Shown here piece after piece: positions 11,641 to 23,560 of a stretch of 64,000 nucleotides of DNA; position 1 is the first letter of the stretch, and every line of letters begins with the position of its first letter. Below the pieces are notes generated by a model. It was given only the letters and a program-made list of their open reading frames with translations, was not told the origin of the DNA and ran no database searches. Both the position numbers and the translations under genes were made by a program. Origin of the DNA: Antilocapra americana (taxonomy: Eukaryota > Chordata > Mammalia > Artiodactyla > Antilocapridae); assembly GCA_007570785.1 (NCBI GenBank), contig ML664175.1, forward strand, positions 8,093,081-8,157,080, given 5' to 3'.

Positions 11641-13835
11641 TTTTGACATTTCATAGACTCGTGTATCAAGCACAGCCAGCAGTACACAGGACAGCTCAAT
11701 CATCCTCCAAAATTTCATCATCCAGCTACTTTTTAAATAAACTCTCCCTCTACATTTAGCTCCTGACAGCCCTGATCCATTTTCAGTCCCCCTGGATTTA
11801 TGTTCTCCAGAATGTCATAGAAATGGAATCATAGTAGGTATCCTTCTGAGCCTAATTTCTTTCATTAGGCATTATTCATTTGAGTCATCTATGTTATGGC
11901 ATCTATCAACTGTTTTCACTGCTGAGTAGTACCCAATTACATATACATACAAGAGTATCTGTTCAGTTACCAGTTCAAACATATCTGGGTTGTTTTCGGT
12001 TTTTGGATGATTATGAACAAAGCTGTTATAAACACTTCTGTACAGGATTTTATATGACTGTAAGTGTTTCTCTTAAAGGACTATATACTAATGGAATTTA
12101 TGGGTCCTATTACTCAGATAACTTTATGAAGAAGTGTCAGATGACTGTATCATTTTATATTCTCAGCAACAATGAGTAAGAGTTCCAGTTGCTCCAATCC
12201 CTGAAACACTTGATATGGTCAGGTTTGGGGGTTTGTTTCCATTTTAGTTTGCAGTCTGTTGATGATCAATGCTGTTGAGTATAAGCAAAGTACATTTGTT
12301 TATTTCTTATCTGTATATCATCTTTGGTGAGTGTCTGCAAACCGTCTGTCCATTTATTCAACTGGTATTTTGTTTTATTGTTGAATTTGGAGACATCTTC
12401 ATGTATTGGATATATAAGTCCTTTGTCAGATATGAGACTCACAACTATTTCACCCCAGTCTGTGGCTACTCCTTTCATTCTCTTAACAGTGTCTCTCAGA
12501 GAACAAAAGTATTAAATTTTGAAAAATTCACTTTTATCTTTCCTTTTATGGATCATGGCTTTGCGGTTTAAAAATTCTTTGCCTCACTCAGTCACAAACA
12601 TTTTCTCCCATGTTTTATCAAAGAAGTTTTATAGTTTTAGATTTTACTATTTGGTCTATGATCCATGATACATTTTGAAATTAGTTATTTAATTATATGG
12701 TGTGAAGTTTAAGTTGAGGTTTATCTATTTGATTATTTTTAATTTACTAATTAATGTGCATAGGGAAATAAAATTGTTCCAATACCACATGACACCATTT
12801 ATTGAAAAGACTATAATTTTTCCTGTGAATTATCTTTGTACCTTTGTCATAAATCAATTAACCAAATGTGTGTGGGTCTATTTTTTAAATCTCTATTTCC
12901 TTCCCTAGAGAAATTCCTACCTCTTCACCAATTTGATACTGTTTTAATTACTGTGGCCTTGTATTGTCTTAAACTGTGTGAGTTTTCCATGTTCTTTTTT
13001 TTACTGTCAGCTGTTCTAGTAATTTTGCATTCTTTAAAAAATTAAAACACTACTGGAATTTTGATTGGGATTTTACTGAACCCACAAATCATTCTGAAGA
13101 CAGCTGACATCTTAACTGTGAACTGTCATCAATAATGAATACAGTATTTCCCTCATCATTGTTAGTTTTCAGCATAAAGATTCTACCAAGTATTTCTTCT
13201 GTGTGTGCATATATGATAGTGTACACAGGAACCTGAGAATAAAGTTCAAATTTCAATTCTTTATTTTTGTATAGAAATTGATTCTTGTATATTAACACAG
13301 TTCCCATAAGCTCACTAATCTTCCTTCTTATTTGCAGGATCTGTTTGGTAGATTCCTTGGGAGTTCCTACACTGACAATCATGTCAGAGAGGCATTTTTG
13401 TTTCTTTCTATTTGCATGCCTATTATTGCTTTTCTTTCTTTAATGCACTGGCTACAGCTTCTAGTACAATCTTGGTTTTTTTTTTGTTTTTTTTTTGAGA
13501 ACAAGGAGGAAGTGTTTGTGCAGATTTAATCATATAATATACAATACAAACTTGTAGCATTGCTAATGACTCTAGAAAGAATTCAACTTCAGTGGTCTCA
13601 AACTATTTATAATAACTGAAATCCCTCTATAATGTATTCACACCACAATATATAAGGAAGAGGCAGTTTTTATTTTTCACATTAGTTTTATCCATTTGTC
13701 CATACATTAGCTGCCTATTTTAACCTGTTCTCGTAGCATACAGCTAGAGTTGAAGACAGGATTGATTTGTTCTCAGTCTCAGGGAGAAACCACTCAGTCC
13801 TCCACCATTAAATATGATGTTAGTAAGTAAATGCT

Positions 13836-13985
13836 TATCACTCAGTTGTGTCTGACTCTTTGTGACCCCATGGACTGTAGTCCACCAGGGATTGAAGACT
13901 GTAGTCTTCCTGACTCAGGGATTGAATCCATGTCGCCCTCATTGCTGGCAGATTCTTTACTGTTTGACCTACCAGCGAAACCCCA
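13836..13985 (-). mobile_element. Bov-tA SINE (short)
   Basis: CACTCAGTTGTGTCTGACTC through GTGACCCCATGGACTGTAG, then the tRNA-like part in reverse (CAGGGATTGAATCCATGTCG). AAATATGA occurs on both sides (13810-13817 and 13985-13992) and may be its target duplication. Confidence 0.75.
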
Positions 13986-15121
13986 AATATGAAGTTCCTT
14001 CCTAGTCCTACTTTGCTGAGAGTTTTTAATCAAAAATGATTTTTAAATTTTTTCTAATGATTTTCTGCATCAATTCAGATAATCATATAATTTGTGTTCC
14101 ATAGTTTGTGAATATGGTAAACTATACTGATATTTTAATTGTTGAAGCAGCTTTGCATTTCTAAGATGAACCCCACTTGGTCATGATGTATTATCTTTCT
14201 GCATGTTGCTGAATTCAATCTGGTAATATTTTATTGAATAGTTTACATTTATATTCATGGATTCTATTGACCTATAGTTTTATTTTCTTGTAATATTTTT
14301 GTCTTGTTTTGATATCAGGATATGTTTGGCCTCCTAAAGAGCTGGAAACTCTTTCCTCCATTTCTAATTATTTTATTAATCTTTAAAAGTAACTAGCTTT
14401 GATTTCATTGATTTTCTCTATTTTTTCCTGCTTTAAATTTCATTGTCTTCTGTTATATCTTTATTTTCTTCCATTTGTTTGATATAGGTTTAATTTTCTC
14501 ATCCAGTTTATTAAAGTGGGACCTTAGATTAGTGACTTGATACCTTTGTCTTTTAAAATCTAAGCACTTAATGCCACAAATCTTCTAAACACTGCTTTAG
14601 CTTCATCCCACAAATTTTGATAAGCTGTATTTTGTATTTATGCAGTTAAAAATATTTTCCAATTTTCATTGTGACTTCTTTGACCCATAAGTTACAAAGT
14701 TTGTGTCTTGTTAAATTTCCAAATATTTGGGGAACTTTACAAATATTTTTCTTACTTATTTCTTGTTTGATTTCACTATACTTGGAGAATATACTTTATA
14801 TGATATCAATTCTTTAAATTTGATAGGTTTTGTTTTATGATCCAAGATATGCATGGTGAATATCATATGCAGAAAAGAATCTACTTTATTATTATAATTT
14901 TATAATTGTAATTTTAGTTTAGAGTTATAATTTTAAGGCATCTATGAAGAAATATAACAAAGTCAAGTTGCTAGGAAGTGTTCTTCTAATCATCAATATT
15001 TTACTGATTTTTTTTTTGGTTTCACTTTGAGAAGAATGTTGAAATCTCTAAATACAATTATAAATGTATGTATCTTTTCATTTCTATCTGCTTTATTTTG
15101 AAAGTCTATTGTTAGGTGCAT

Positions 15122-15234
15122 GTGTGTGTGTATGTTTAGTTGCTCAGTCATGTCCAACTCTTTGTGACCCCATGGACTGTAGCCCAACAGGTTCCTCTGT
15201 CCATGGAATTCTCCAGGCAAGAGTATATATACAT
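15122..15234 (-). mobile_element. Bov-tA SINE fragment
   Basis: TTGCTCAGTCATGTCCAACT to ATTCTCCAGGCAAGAGTA, lacking the tRNA-like part. Flanked by the 10-bp duplication TTAGGTGCAT (15112-15121 and 15235-15244), so it is a 5'-truncated insertion into the old L1. Confidence 0.78.
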
Positions 15235-15375
15235 TTAGGTGCATATATATTTAGGATTATGATGTTTTCTCATTGGATTATGTAATGTTCCTCTTTCATG
15301 CTGGTAACTTTCCTTGTTCTAAAGCCTGCAATAACAAATAGTAGTATAGTCTTCTTTAGGGTTTGAGTGGTTTAA

Positions 15376-17475
15376 TATCCAGATTGGAAAAGAAGTAAAA
15401 CTCTCACTGTTTGCAGATGACATGATCCTCTACATAGAAAACCCTAAAGACCACCAAAAAATTACTAGAGCTAATCAGTGAATATAGTAAAGTTGCAGGA
15501 TATAAAATCAACACACAGAAATCCCTTGCATTCCTATACACTAACAATGAGAAAACAGAAAGAGAAATTAAGGAAACAATTCCATTCACCATCAAAACAA
15601 AAAGAATAAAATACTTAGGAGTATATCTACCTAAAGAAACAAAAGACTTATATATAGAAAACTATAAAACACTGATGAAAGAAATCAAAGAGGACACAAA
15701 TAGATGGAGAAGTATACCGTGTTCATGGATTGGAAGAATCAATATAGTGAAAATGAGAATACTACCCAGACAAATCTATAGATTCAATGCAATTCCTATC
15801 AAGCTACTAGAGGTCTTTCTCAGAGATCTAGAACAAATAATTTCACAATTTGTATGGAAATACAAAAAACCTCCAATAGCCAAAGCAGTCTTGAGAAAGA
15901 AGAATGGAACTGGAGGAATCAACCTGTCTGACTTTAGGCTATACTAAAAGCCACAGTCATCAAGACAGTATGGTACTGGCACAAAGACATAAATATAGAT
16001 CAATGGAACAAAATAGAAAGCCCAGAGATAAATCCACACACCTATAGACACCTTATCTTTGACAAAGGAGGCAAGAATTTCTTCATTGTATAAGACAGTC
16101 TCTTTAACAAGTGGTGCTGGGAAAACTGGACAGCCACTTGTAAAAGAATGAAACTAGAACACTTTCTAACACTATATACAAAAATAAACTCAAAATGGAT
16201 CAAAGATCTAAACATAAGACCAGAAACTATAAAACTCCTAGAGGATAACGTAGGCAAAACACTCTCCAACATAAACCAAAGCAGGATCCTCTATGACCCA
16301 CCTCCCAGAATATTGGAAATAAAAGCAAAAATAAACAAATGGGACCTAATTAAAATTAAAAGCTTCTGCACAAAAAAGGAAACTAAAAGCAAGGTGAAAA
16401 GGCAGCCTTCAGAATGGGAGAAAATAATATAATGAAGCAACCAAAAGGAATTAATCTCAAAAATATACAAGAAACCCCTGCAGCTCAATTCCAAAAAAAT
16501 AAATGACCCAATCAAAAAATGGGCCAAAGAACTTAACAGACATTTCCCCAAAGAAGACATAAAAATGGCTAACAAATACATGAAAAGATGCTCAACATCA
16601 CTCATTATCAGAGAAATGCAAATCAAAACCACAATGAGGTACCACTTTACACCAGTCAGAATGGCTGCCATCCAAAAGTCTACAGGCAATAAATGCTGGA
16701 GAGGATGTGGAGAACAGGGAACCCTCTTACACTGTTGGTGGGAATGCAAACTAGTACAGCCACTATGGAGAACAGTGTGGAGATTCCTTAAAAAACTGCA
16801 AATAGACCTGCCATATGACCCGGCAATCCCACTGCTGGGCATATACACCGAGGAAACCAGAGTTGAAGGAGACACGTGTACCCCAATGTTCACTGCTGCA
16901 TTGTTTACAATAGCCAGGACATGGAAGCAACCTAGATGCCCATCAACTGATGAATGGATAAGAAAGCTGTGGTACATATACACAATGGAATATTACTCAG
17001 CCATTAAAAAGGATACATTTGAATCAGTTCTACTGAGGTGGACAAAACTGGAGCCTATTATACAGAGTGAAGTAAGCGAGAAGGAAAAACAATACAGTAT
17101 ACTAACACATATATATGGAATTTAGAAAGTTGGTAACGATAACCCTGTATGCGAGACAGCAAAAGAGACGCAGATGTATAGAACAGTCTTTTGGACTCAT
17201 TGGAGAGGGCAAGGGTGGGATGATATTTGAGAATGTCATTGCAACATGTAAATTATCATATGTGTAATCCATCACCAGCCCAGGTTTGATGCATGATACA
17301 GGGTGCTCAGGGCTGGTGCACCGGGGTGACCCAGAGGGATGGACTCAGGAGGGAGGTGGGAGGGGGGTTCTGTAAGGGGAACACATGTATACCCATGGTG
17401 GATTCATGTCAATGTATGGCAAAACCAACACGATAATGTAAAGAAAAAAATAATAAAATAAATAAATAAATAAGC
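15376..17475 (+). mobile_element. Young L1 LINE, 5'-truncated
   Basis: Ruminant L1 starting in the RT domain and running through the ORF2 C terminus and 3' UTR to an AATAAATAAATAAATAAG tail. The 3' UTR has the GGGAGGGAGGTGGGAGGG-type G-rich run (17350-17370) and ends ATGTCAATGTATGGCAAAAC before the tail. Much better preserved than the old L1 on its left. No clear target-site duplication was found. Confidence 0.9.
15380..17125 (+). pseudogene. L1 ORF2 remnant (RT core to C terminus)
   Basis: Decayed ORF2, product normally an endonuclease-reverse transcriptase that copies L1 RNA at a nick. The RT active-site motif FADD is at 15410-15421. Blocks follow in shifting frames: 15675-15947 ([36 protein letters not shown]), 16148-16435 ([11 protein letters not shown]) and 16565-17125 (C-terminal segment with the Cys-His set [18 protein letters not shown], then [11 protein letters not shown] and [10 protein letters not shown]). 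At least two frame breaks plus the missing 5' end make it inactive. Confidence 0.88.
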
Positions 17476-17685
17476 TATCTGTATCACTATATTCAAAGTG
17501 TGATAATAGTAGCTAGCACCTATATGACATACATGGGTCTTTTTAAAAAATCTAATTTGACAGCCTTTATGTAGTATACTTTGACCATTTAACAAAGCTA
17601 ATTAATTAGATTTTTTAATTGCCAAAATCCTGATATGAGATAGCTGAAATAAAGACTCTTAATGGTCTTTTGATTTCTTTAGATT
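17476..17685. other. Short AT-rich unique stretch
   Basis: No gene or repeat recognised between two L1 blocks. Confidence 0.5.
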
Positions 17686-18090
17686 GTCATACAGAGTGAA
17701 GTAAGTCAGACAAAGACAAGTATGATATTGCTTATATGTGAAATCTTTTTTCAAAAATGGTACAAATTAACTTATCTATAAACCAGAAATAGAGTCACAG
17801 ATGTAGAAAACAAACTATGGTTACAAAGGGAGAAAGGCTGGGAGGGATAAATTTGAAGATTAGGATTGACATACACCTACTACTATATATAAAATAAATA
17901 AATAATAATGACCTACTGTCTAAACAGGGAACTCTACCTAAAACTCTGTAATGACTTATATGGGAAAATAATCTAAAAATGAGTGGACATATGTATTATA
18001 AGTGATTCACTTTTCTGTACAGCAGAAACTAACACAACATTGTAAATCAACTAAACTCTAATAAAAATTACTTTTTAAAATAAAAAGTCA
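17686..18090 (+). repeat. Old L1 3' end
   Basis: CATACAGAGTGAAGTAAGTC, then AACCAGAAATAGAGTCACAGA and the terminal GTAAATCAACTAAACTCTAA followed by an A-rich end. Standard order for a mammalian L1 3' end. Confidence 0.78.
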
Positions 18091-18179
18091 TTTAGGCTAC
18101 AAGTTTGAAAGGTTTTACAGACTCAAGTTTAAGCATCTACACTTGTATTTCTTGAAAAAGATGTGATAGAATCATAAAA

Positions 18180-18330
18180 TGTAAGAGCTGAGAGTAATCA
18201 TGCAGATAATTTAATCAAATTCTTCACTTAAGAAACTGAGACCCAGAGGTATATAATGACTAGCCTAATATCAACTAGTTAATAACATGATATGATACTG
18301 GAATCATATGAGCTAATTTTCCTAAAATTA
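18180..18330 (-). repeat. MIR-like fossil
   Basis: GAAACTGAGACCCAGAGGTA with flanking decayed core. Could be another old mammal-wide repeat sharing this block. Confidence 0.4.
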
Positions 18331-18513
18331 TCTTCTGTGCCCCACCTCAATACCTTGTCTGGGGTACTTCTACTTACCCTAAAATCAGTCCTCCAGGGCT
18401 GCCTCCAGAAAGCAAAGGGATGAAGGTTAGCCAAACTGTTCTTTTATCCCAAAAGTGGTATCTAAATTAGCCAGTTAATTCTCACATTTTTTTAAAGCAA
18501 TGATATTAGGTGG

Positions 18514-18791
18514 AGATCAAACCAGTCAGTCCTAAAAGAAATCAGCCGTGAGTATTCATTAGAAGTACTGATGCCATAGCATCATTGGAAAAGACCTTGA
18601 TACTGGGAAAAAATGAAGGCAAAAGTGGAAGAGGACAACAGAGTATGAAATGTTTGGATGGCATCACCAACTCAATGGACAAAAGCTTGAGCAAACTCAG
18701 GGAGACAGTGATGGACAGAGAAGCCTGGCATGCTGTGTGTAGTTCATGGAGTTGCAAACAGCTGGACACAACTTAGCAACTTAATGACAAC
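18514..18791 (+). mobile_element. BovB 3' end fragment
   Basis: GATCAAACCAGTCAGTCC to GTTGCAAACAGCTGGACACA, with an internal deletion after TGATGCCATAGC. ATTAGGTGG (18505-18513) and ATTAGATGG (18792-18800) may be its target duplication, one mismatch. Confidence 0.82.
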
Positions 18792-18919
18792 ATTAGATGG
18801 CTGGGTATTCTCTCTTATAAATGCAGCATTATAGAAAAGGGAGGTTAAAATCACTGATAAATGCTAGTCATCTTTTCTTTCTACATATACCTAGATGATT
18901 TAATTTTACTGAATCATAT

Positions 18920-19005
18920 CCTGTGAACATGGTTTTAATTTCAATTTTATATATGAGGAAACTAAACCTTGGAGAATTTAAATCACTTGGCAAGATTCAT
19001 ATACA
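18920..19005 (-). repeat. MIR-like fossil (short)
   Basis: TTTATATATGAGGAAACTAA followed by a decayed AGTAACTTGGCAAG-type core, reverse orientation. Confidence 0.4.
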
Positions 19006-19049
19006 TTCTTACCTATTCATGCTCACATAAATATATGGACACATTCACA

Positions 19050-20100
19050 GCCAATTATAAAATCTATTAAGAAAGCAGAAAAACTTTCCATTCACAGCAG
19101 CAGCAGAAAGTTTAAGGTACTTAGGAAGAAATCTAACCATGTATAAAGACTTGTGTAAGAAAATTCAAACTCTATTAAAGGGTATAGATGACAACATAAA
19201 ACAAAAGAAAACATAAGTTTCTTTATAAAAGACAAAGCTTGATATTATAAAGATAGTATTGCTTCCAAATTAATCTATCAATGAGTTTCATTACATTTTA
19301 ATTTTAAAAGAACAATATATTTTTCTAATTGACTACAAACTAATTTAAAAATCCATATGAAAGCAAAAGAATAGTCAGGGCAATTTTGAAGAATGATCAA
19401 GTACCCACCCAGCAGGGCACTTCTAACAGGTTTCATGATTTGTCATAATGCAGTAGTAAATAATGTATGTTTTTACATAAAGGTAGATAAATAGACAAAT
19501 GAACAGATTACCTAGAAACATATCTATGAATATCCGAGAATTTGATATCATGTTGCATAGTGGAGACTTTTAAAAACATATACATTATATATATTTAATA
19601 AATGTATATATTCTGTATCTATAAAGAAATAGATCAAAATATATCTCAATGGCAAACTGAAAATGAAATCCAGATGAATTGCACACCTAGTAATTAATAG
19701 TCAAACTAATATTTTAGAAAAAAAGTATTAACTTCACCACAGAGAAATTAGGAACAATTTATAAAACAAACTTTCAAGCATAAAAGAAAAGATAAATTTA
19801 CACATAACTAAAATTTAAAACTTTTTAATGACTAAAGAAACAAAGTTAGGTGAAAGTCAAATAAAAAATATTTTAACAAGCTTAATCAGCTCAACTACAT
19901 TATGGCACAAGTTTTTAAAAATGACTTAAAATCTGTTAGAAAAATGCAGGAAATTATCACTAAGCAGCTCATAAAAGAGAAACACCAGTGACAATAAATA
20001 TATTTAGAATGTTTTCTTTCAATAGAAATATTTTTTCTTAAAAGGCAAAACATCTCTCTGACTGGAAAAAAAATGTGAAAAAGTTGATTAAGAATTAACA
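19050..20100 (+). repeat. Ancient L1-like block
   Basis: CCATTCACAGCAGCAGCAGAAA, TTAAGGTACTTAGGAAGAAA and AAAGACTTGTGTAAGAAAA follow the order of an ORF2 segment, and CAAAATATATCTCAATGGCA suits the next one. Heavily decayed; the right half is less certain. Confidence 0.5.
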
Positions 20101-20161
20101 TGATAGTTTGAACAATCCCTTATCCATGTCATTAACAAGATCTAAGAAGACACTGCATCCG

Positions 20162-20365
20162 TGGCTTTGCTGATGGCTCAGTGGATAAAGAATCCACCTA
20201 CAATGCAGGAGACACAGGAGACTCAGGTTTGATTCCTGGATTGGGAAGATCCCCTGGAGGAGGAAATGTATTCTTGCCTGGAGGATCCCATGGACAGGGG
20301 AGCCTGGCATACTGGAGTCCATGGGGTTGCAAAGAGTCAGACACAACTGAACTGAACTGGCCCAG
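20162..20365 (+). mobile_element. Bov-tA SINE
   Basis: tRNA-Glu-like head (GGCTCAGTGGATAAAGAATC, GGTTTGATTCCTGGATT) followed by the BovA part (GATCCCCTGGAGGAGGAAAT, GGGGTTGCAAAGAGTCAGAC) and an ACTGAACTGAACTG tail. The head is SINE-derived, not a working tRNA gene. Confidence 0.88.
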
Positions 20366-20686
20366 CACTATGAAAACACTGTGAAAATAGGTGTAAACAT
20401 ATTCATGGTGATCCTCTCCTTTGTTCCTCTCCCTTCTAAACTACCAAGGCTAAAAATTTACAGCTTAAAGAGATAGTGTCCATCCAGTGTTGCTTCTCTT
20501 TGAGAGTTCAGAGAAAACCTTTCTGACAACTAGATGTTTCCCAGTGGTGCAGCACCAAATAAGAGATGGTAATAGTGGCTCTTTAATACCAAAAACTTTG
20601 TCCTGGGGCTCCATCTCTCCATTCTTCAACATACTGGGGGGGCATTGACTATGTTTTACTGAAGTTTTTCTTCTGAAATAATTTGT
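20366..20686. other. Unique stretch, no gene seen
   Basis: About 320 bp between a Bov-tA and an L1 insertion. No recognisable coding sequence or repeat. Confidence 0.5.
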
Positions 20687-20697
20687 AAGAAAGATAC

Positions 20698-20973
20698 ATT
20701 GCAATTAAAATTTTATAAAAATAAAAACAAGTACATGTTAATCATCATATGTGAAATCAATCGCCAGCCCAGGTTTGATGCTCAGGGCTGGTGCACTGGG
20801 ATGACCCAGAGAGAGCGAACTGGGAGGGAGGTGGGAGGGGGGTTTTGGAAGGGGAACACATGTATACCCATGGCAGATTCATGTCAATGTATGGCAAAAC
20901 CAACACGAGAATGTAAAGAAAATTAAAATAAATAAATAAATAAAATCAAAATAAAGAACCAAAAAAAAAAAAA
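20698..20973 (+). mobile_element. Young L1 3' UTR insertion
   Basis: L1 3' UTR from about 20733 (CATCATATGTGAAATCAATC) through the G-rich run and ATGTCAATGTATGGCAAAAC to a long A tail. Flanked by AAGAAAGATAC at 20687-20697 and 20974-20984. The first 35 nt after the left duplication (20698-20732) do not match L1. Confidence 0.85.
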
Positions 20974-21025
20974 AAGAAAGATACTCCATTTAAAATTATG
21001 TGAATGACTTATGGCTTTTTCATGA

Positions 21026-21845
21026 TAATCAAGGTTGCTGGGAGAAATATCAACAACCTCAGAGATGCAGATGATACCACTCTAATGGCAGAAAGTGAAG
21101 AGGAACTGAAGAGCCTCTTGATGAGGATGAAAGAGGAGAGTTAAAAAGCTGGCTTAAATACTCAACATTCAAAAAACTAAGATTTTGGCATCTGGTCCCA
21201 TCACTTCATAGCAAATAGATGCAGAAAAAGTGGAAACAGACAAATTTTATATTCTTGGGCTCCAAAATCACTGTGGATGGTGACTGCAGCCACGAAATTA
21301 AAAGACACTTGCTTCTTGGAAGAAAAGCCATGGCAAACCTAGATAGGGTATTAAAAAGCAAAGACACCACTTTGCTGACAAAGGTCTGTACAGTCAAAGT
21401 TATGGTTTTTCCAACAGTCATGAACAGATGTGAGAGGTGGACCATTAAGAAGGCTGAGCACCAAAGAATTGGTGCTTTAGAACTGTGGTTCTGAAAAAGA
21501 CTCTTTAGAATCCCCTGGACTACAAGGAGACCAAACCAGTCAATTCTAAAGGAAATCAACCCTGAATATTCATTGGAAAGACTGATGCTGAAGCTGAAGC
21601 TGAAGCTCCAATACTTTGGCGACATGATGCAAAGAGCCAGCTCTCAGGGAAAGACCCTGATGGTGGGAAAGATTGAAGGCAGGAGGAGAAGGGGACAACA
21701 GAGGATGAGATGGCAGGATGGCATCACCGACTCAACAGACATGAGTTTGAGCAAGCTCAGGGAGACAGTGAAGGACAGGGAAGCCTGGCGTGCTGCAGTC
21801 CATGAGGTCACAAATATTGAACATGACTTAGCAACTGAACAACAA
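21026..21845 (+). mobile_element. BovB LINE fragment (RT to 3' end)
   Basis: Begins just before the RT active site and runs to the BovB 3' end (AACATGACTTAGCAACTGAA). The active site reads AGAGATGCAGATGAT, Asp in place of the Tyr of YADD. Frame breaks occur near 21143-21219. It also carries a short GCTGAAGCTGAAGCTGAAGC triplication near 21588. Confidence 0.88.
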
Positions 21846-22204
21846 GATAGTCATTTATTGTCATTATTATCATACATGCACAAAATAAGTTTTAACTCAT
21901 AATTACCAGTCAAGAAATTTAACACACTTATTTCTGGGGGATTTGAATTTTTTTGTCTTGTTCTGTTTTTCAGTTTCCTGGCCTTTTGCAGTCTTCCATT
22001 TTATTTTTTGGAGAAATTAACTCTATTATTTAAAATATGGATATTTTCAAGATCAAGCTGTTTTCATTTCATATTTGTTATTGTAATCATTCTTTAATAA
22101 ATTATTTATGTTTACCTCATCAGTATTTCTGCCTTGAGGGGTTAGTTATTTTAGTCAGTTGACCTTTGTGTTTTATTGGTCTCAATGCTTAATAACTAAT
22201 TACT
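21846..22204. other. AT-rich unique stretch
   Basis: No gene or repeat recognised. Confidence 0.45.
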
Positions 22205-22430
22205 ACTGTTAACTGAGAGCTAGAATATGGCAGTCATTATTCTAAATGCTTTAAATGCATCAATTTATTTAATATTCACAGTACCATTATGAGGTTGGTA
22301 TAATAACCTTTGTAAGAAAGGTTATGGCTTTCTTGATGAGAAAATTACGGCTTGGAATGCTTACGTAAATTTTCTAATGTCATGAAGCTATTAAGGAAAC
22401 CAAAACCTAAACCAGGATTGTTTGATTTCA
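22205..22430 (-). repeat. MIR-like fossil
   Basis: GGCAGTCATTATTCTAAATG, TATTTAATATTCACAGTACC and ATGAGAAAATTACGGCTTGG follow MIR order in reverse. Confidence 0.6.
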
Positions 22431-22439
22431 ATTTTAATT

Positions 22440-23560
22440 TCAAAGGGAATAAAAGAGGGGCAATGATATAACTATTACAAACAAATATTTATTTAACAAT
22501 ACAGACTGTATTAAACTATATTTAAGCAATAGCCTGTAAACTAGATCATTAAAAAGACTGAAACCAGAAAATAAATTCAGAGAATTTAATGTTATGCCCA
22601 TCTCAGAAATTCATAAATTCCTCCAAAATAGTCATTGACATTAATGATCTCAACAATACAATTAGTAAAGCCAATATATTAAACACATATAAAGAGAATT
22701 CTATATCCTACATACAAGTAATATAAGTAATATGAATTGCTTTTGAGCAAACAGCACATAAAAATAACTACTAGCCTATAAAGGTAAATTCAAAACATTC
22801 CAAATGATCACTAGCACACTGAATATATTCTCTGACAAAAGCAATAAAAATACGAATTGTTTAAAAAGTAAAAGCTAAGAGTTATGTGTGTCTGAAAATT
22901 AGCATCTTACCAAATAATCTTTGCCCTATGAAAGAAATAAAGAAGGAAGAAATATTTGAAGCTGAATTGTGATAACACTACAATTCAGAATTTGTATATG
23001 AGAGCAATACATGGAAGTAAATCTATAGTCTTAAATATATTTATTTCAAAATTAAGAAATTTCTAAAAATATAAGTGAAGTATCCAACTCAAGAAGTTGT
23101 AAGGTAAGTAAGAAAATAGGTCAAAGAAACTAAGAAGTTATAAAATTAAGGTTAAAAAAATAAAAAATCAGAGACCTGGATATTCCTCACAAAAAAGTCC
23201 ATATTCAAGTTTAGCAAAATCAAAATCTGGGCTTATGAAAAGATTTATAAGATAGATAAACTTGTGGCAAGACTAGTGAAGAAAAATAGGAGAAAAGATA
23301 CTAGTGCATAAAATACAGAAAAGAGTTATGAGCACAACAGAAATATAATAATAAATGGAATAATGAATAAAACTGCTCTAAAAACCAGATGAGGCAGATA
23401 AAAGCATGGAAAAATATAAAAATGCCAAAACTGACCAAAATATGTATAGAACCTCAAATAAACTCTAACATGCTTTTTTTTTTAATTGGAAAATCTATTG
23501 AGAAATTGACTACAAAAATGCCAGTGAGTGTGTAAACATGAGCAGCTAATTGACAAAGCA
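22440..23560 (+). repeat. Ancient L1/HAL1-like block
   Basis: A-rich with the order of an old L1-type ORF2: TTCTCTGACAAAAGCAATAA, ATGGAAGTAAATCTATAGTC, GATAGATAAACTTGTGGCAA. No frame survives. Family uncertain. Confidence 0.5.

Larger units (their letters stand above)
11700..15365 (-). mobile_element. Old L1 LINE, antisense, interrupted
   Basis: Long antisense L1: the 3' part at the left (GCTGAGTAGT, TTTTTGGATGATTATGAACAAA, GTTCCAGTTGCTCCAATCC) and ORF2 parts further right (TGTTAGGTGCAT... to about 15365). Decayed with many stops. The stretch 13490-14020 does not read as L1 and starts with a T-rich tract (13472-13497), so it is likely a separate insertion. Two Bov-tA fragments (13836-13985 and 15122-15234) also interrupt it. 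The short open frames inside are chance. Confidence 0.7.

Noticed and set aside
16291..16983. 230-codon open frame on the minus strand
   Set aside because: It is the antisense of L1 ORF2 and 3' UTR; a similar frame appears antisense to the second L1 (58817-59332). No own motif or promoter.
20162..20365. tRNA-like sequence as a tRNA gene
   Set aside because: The tRNA-like part belongs to a Bov-tA SINE; the same holds at 39599, 43843 and 61813.
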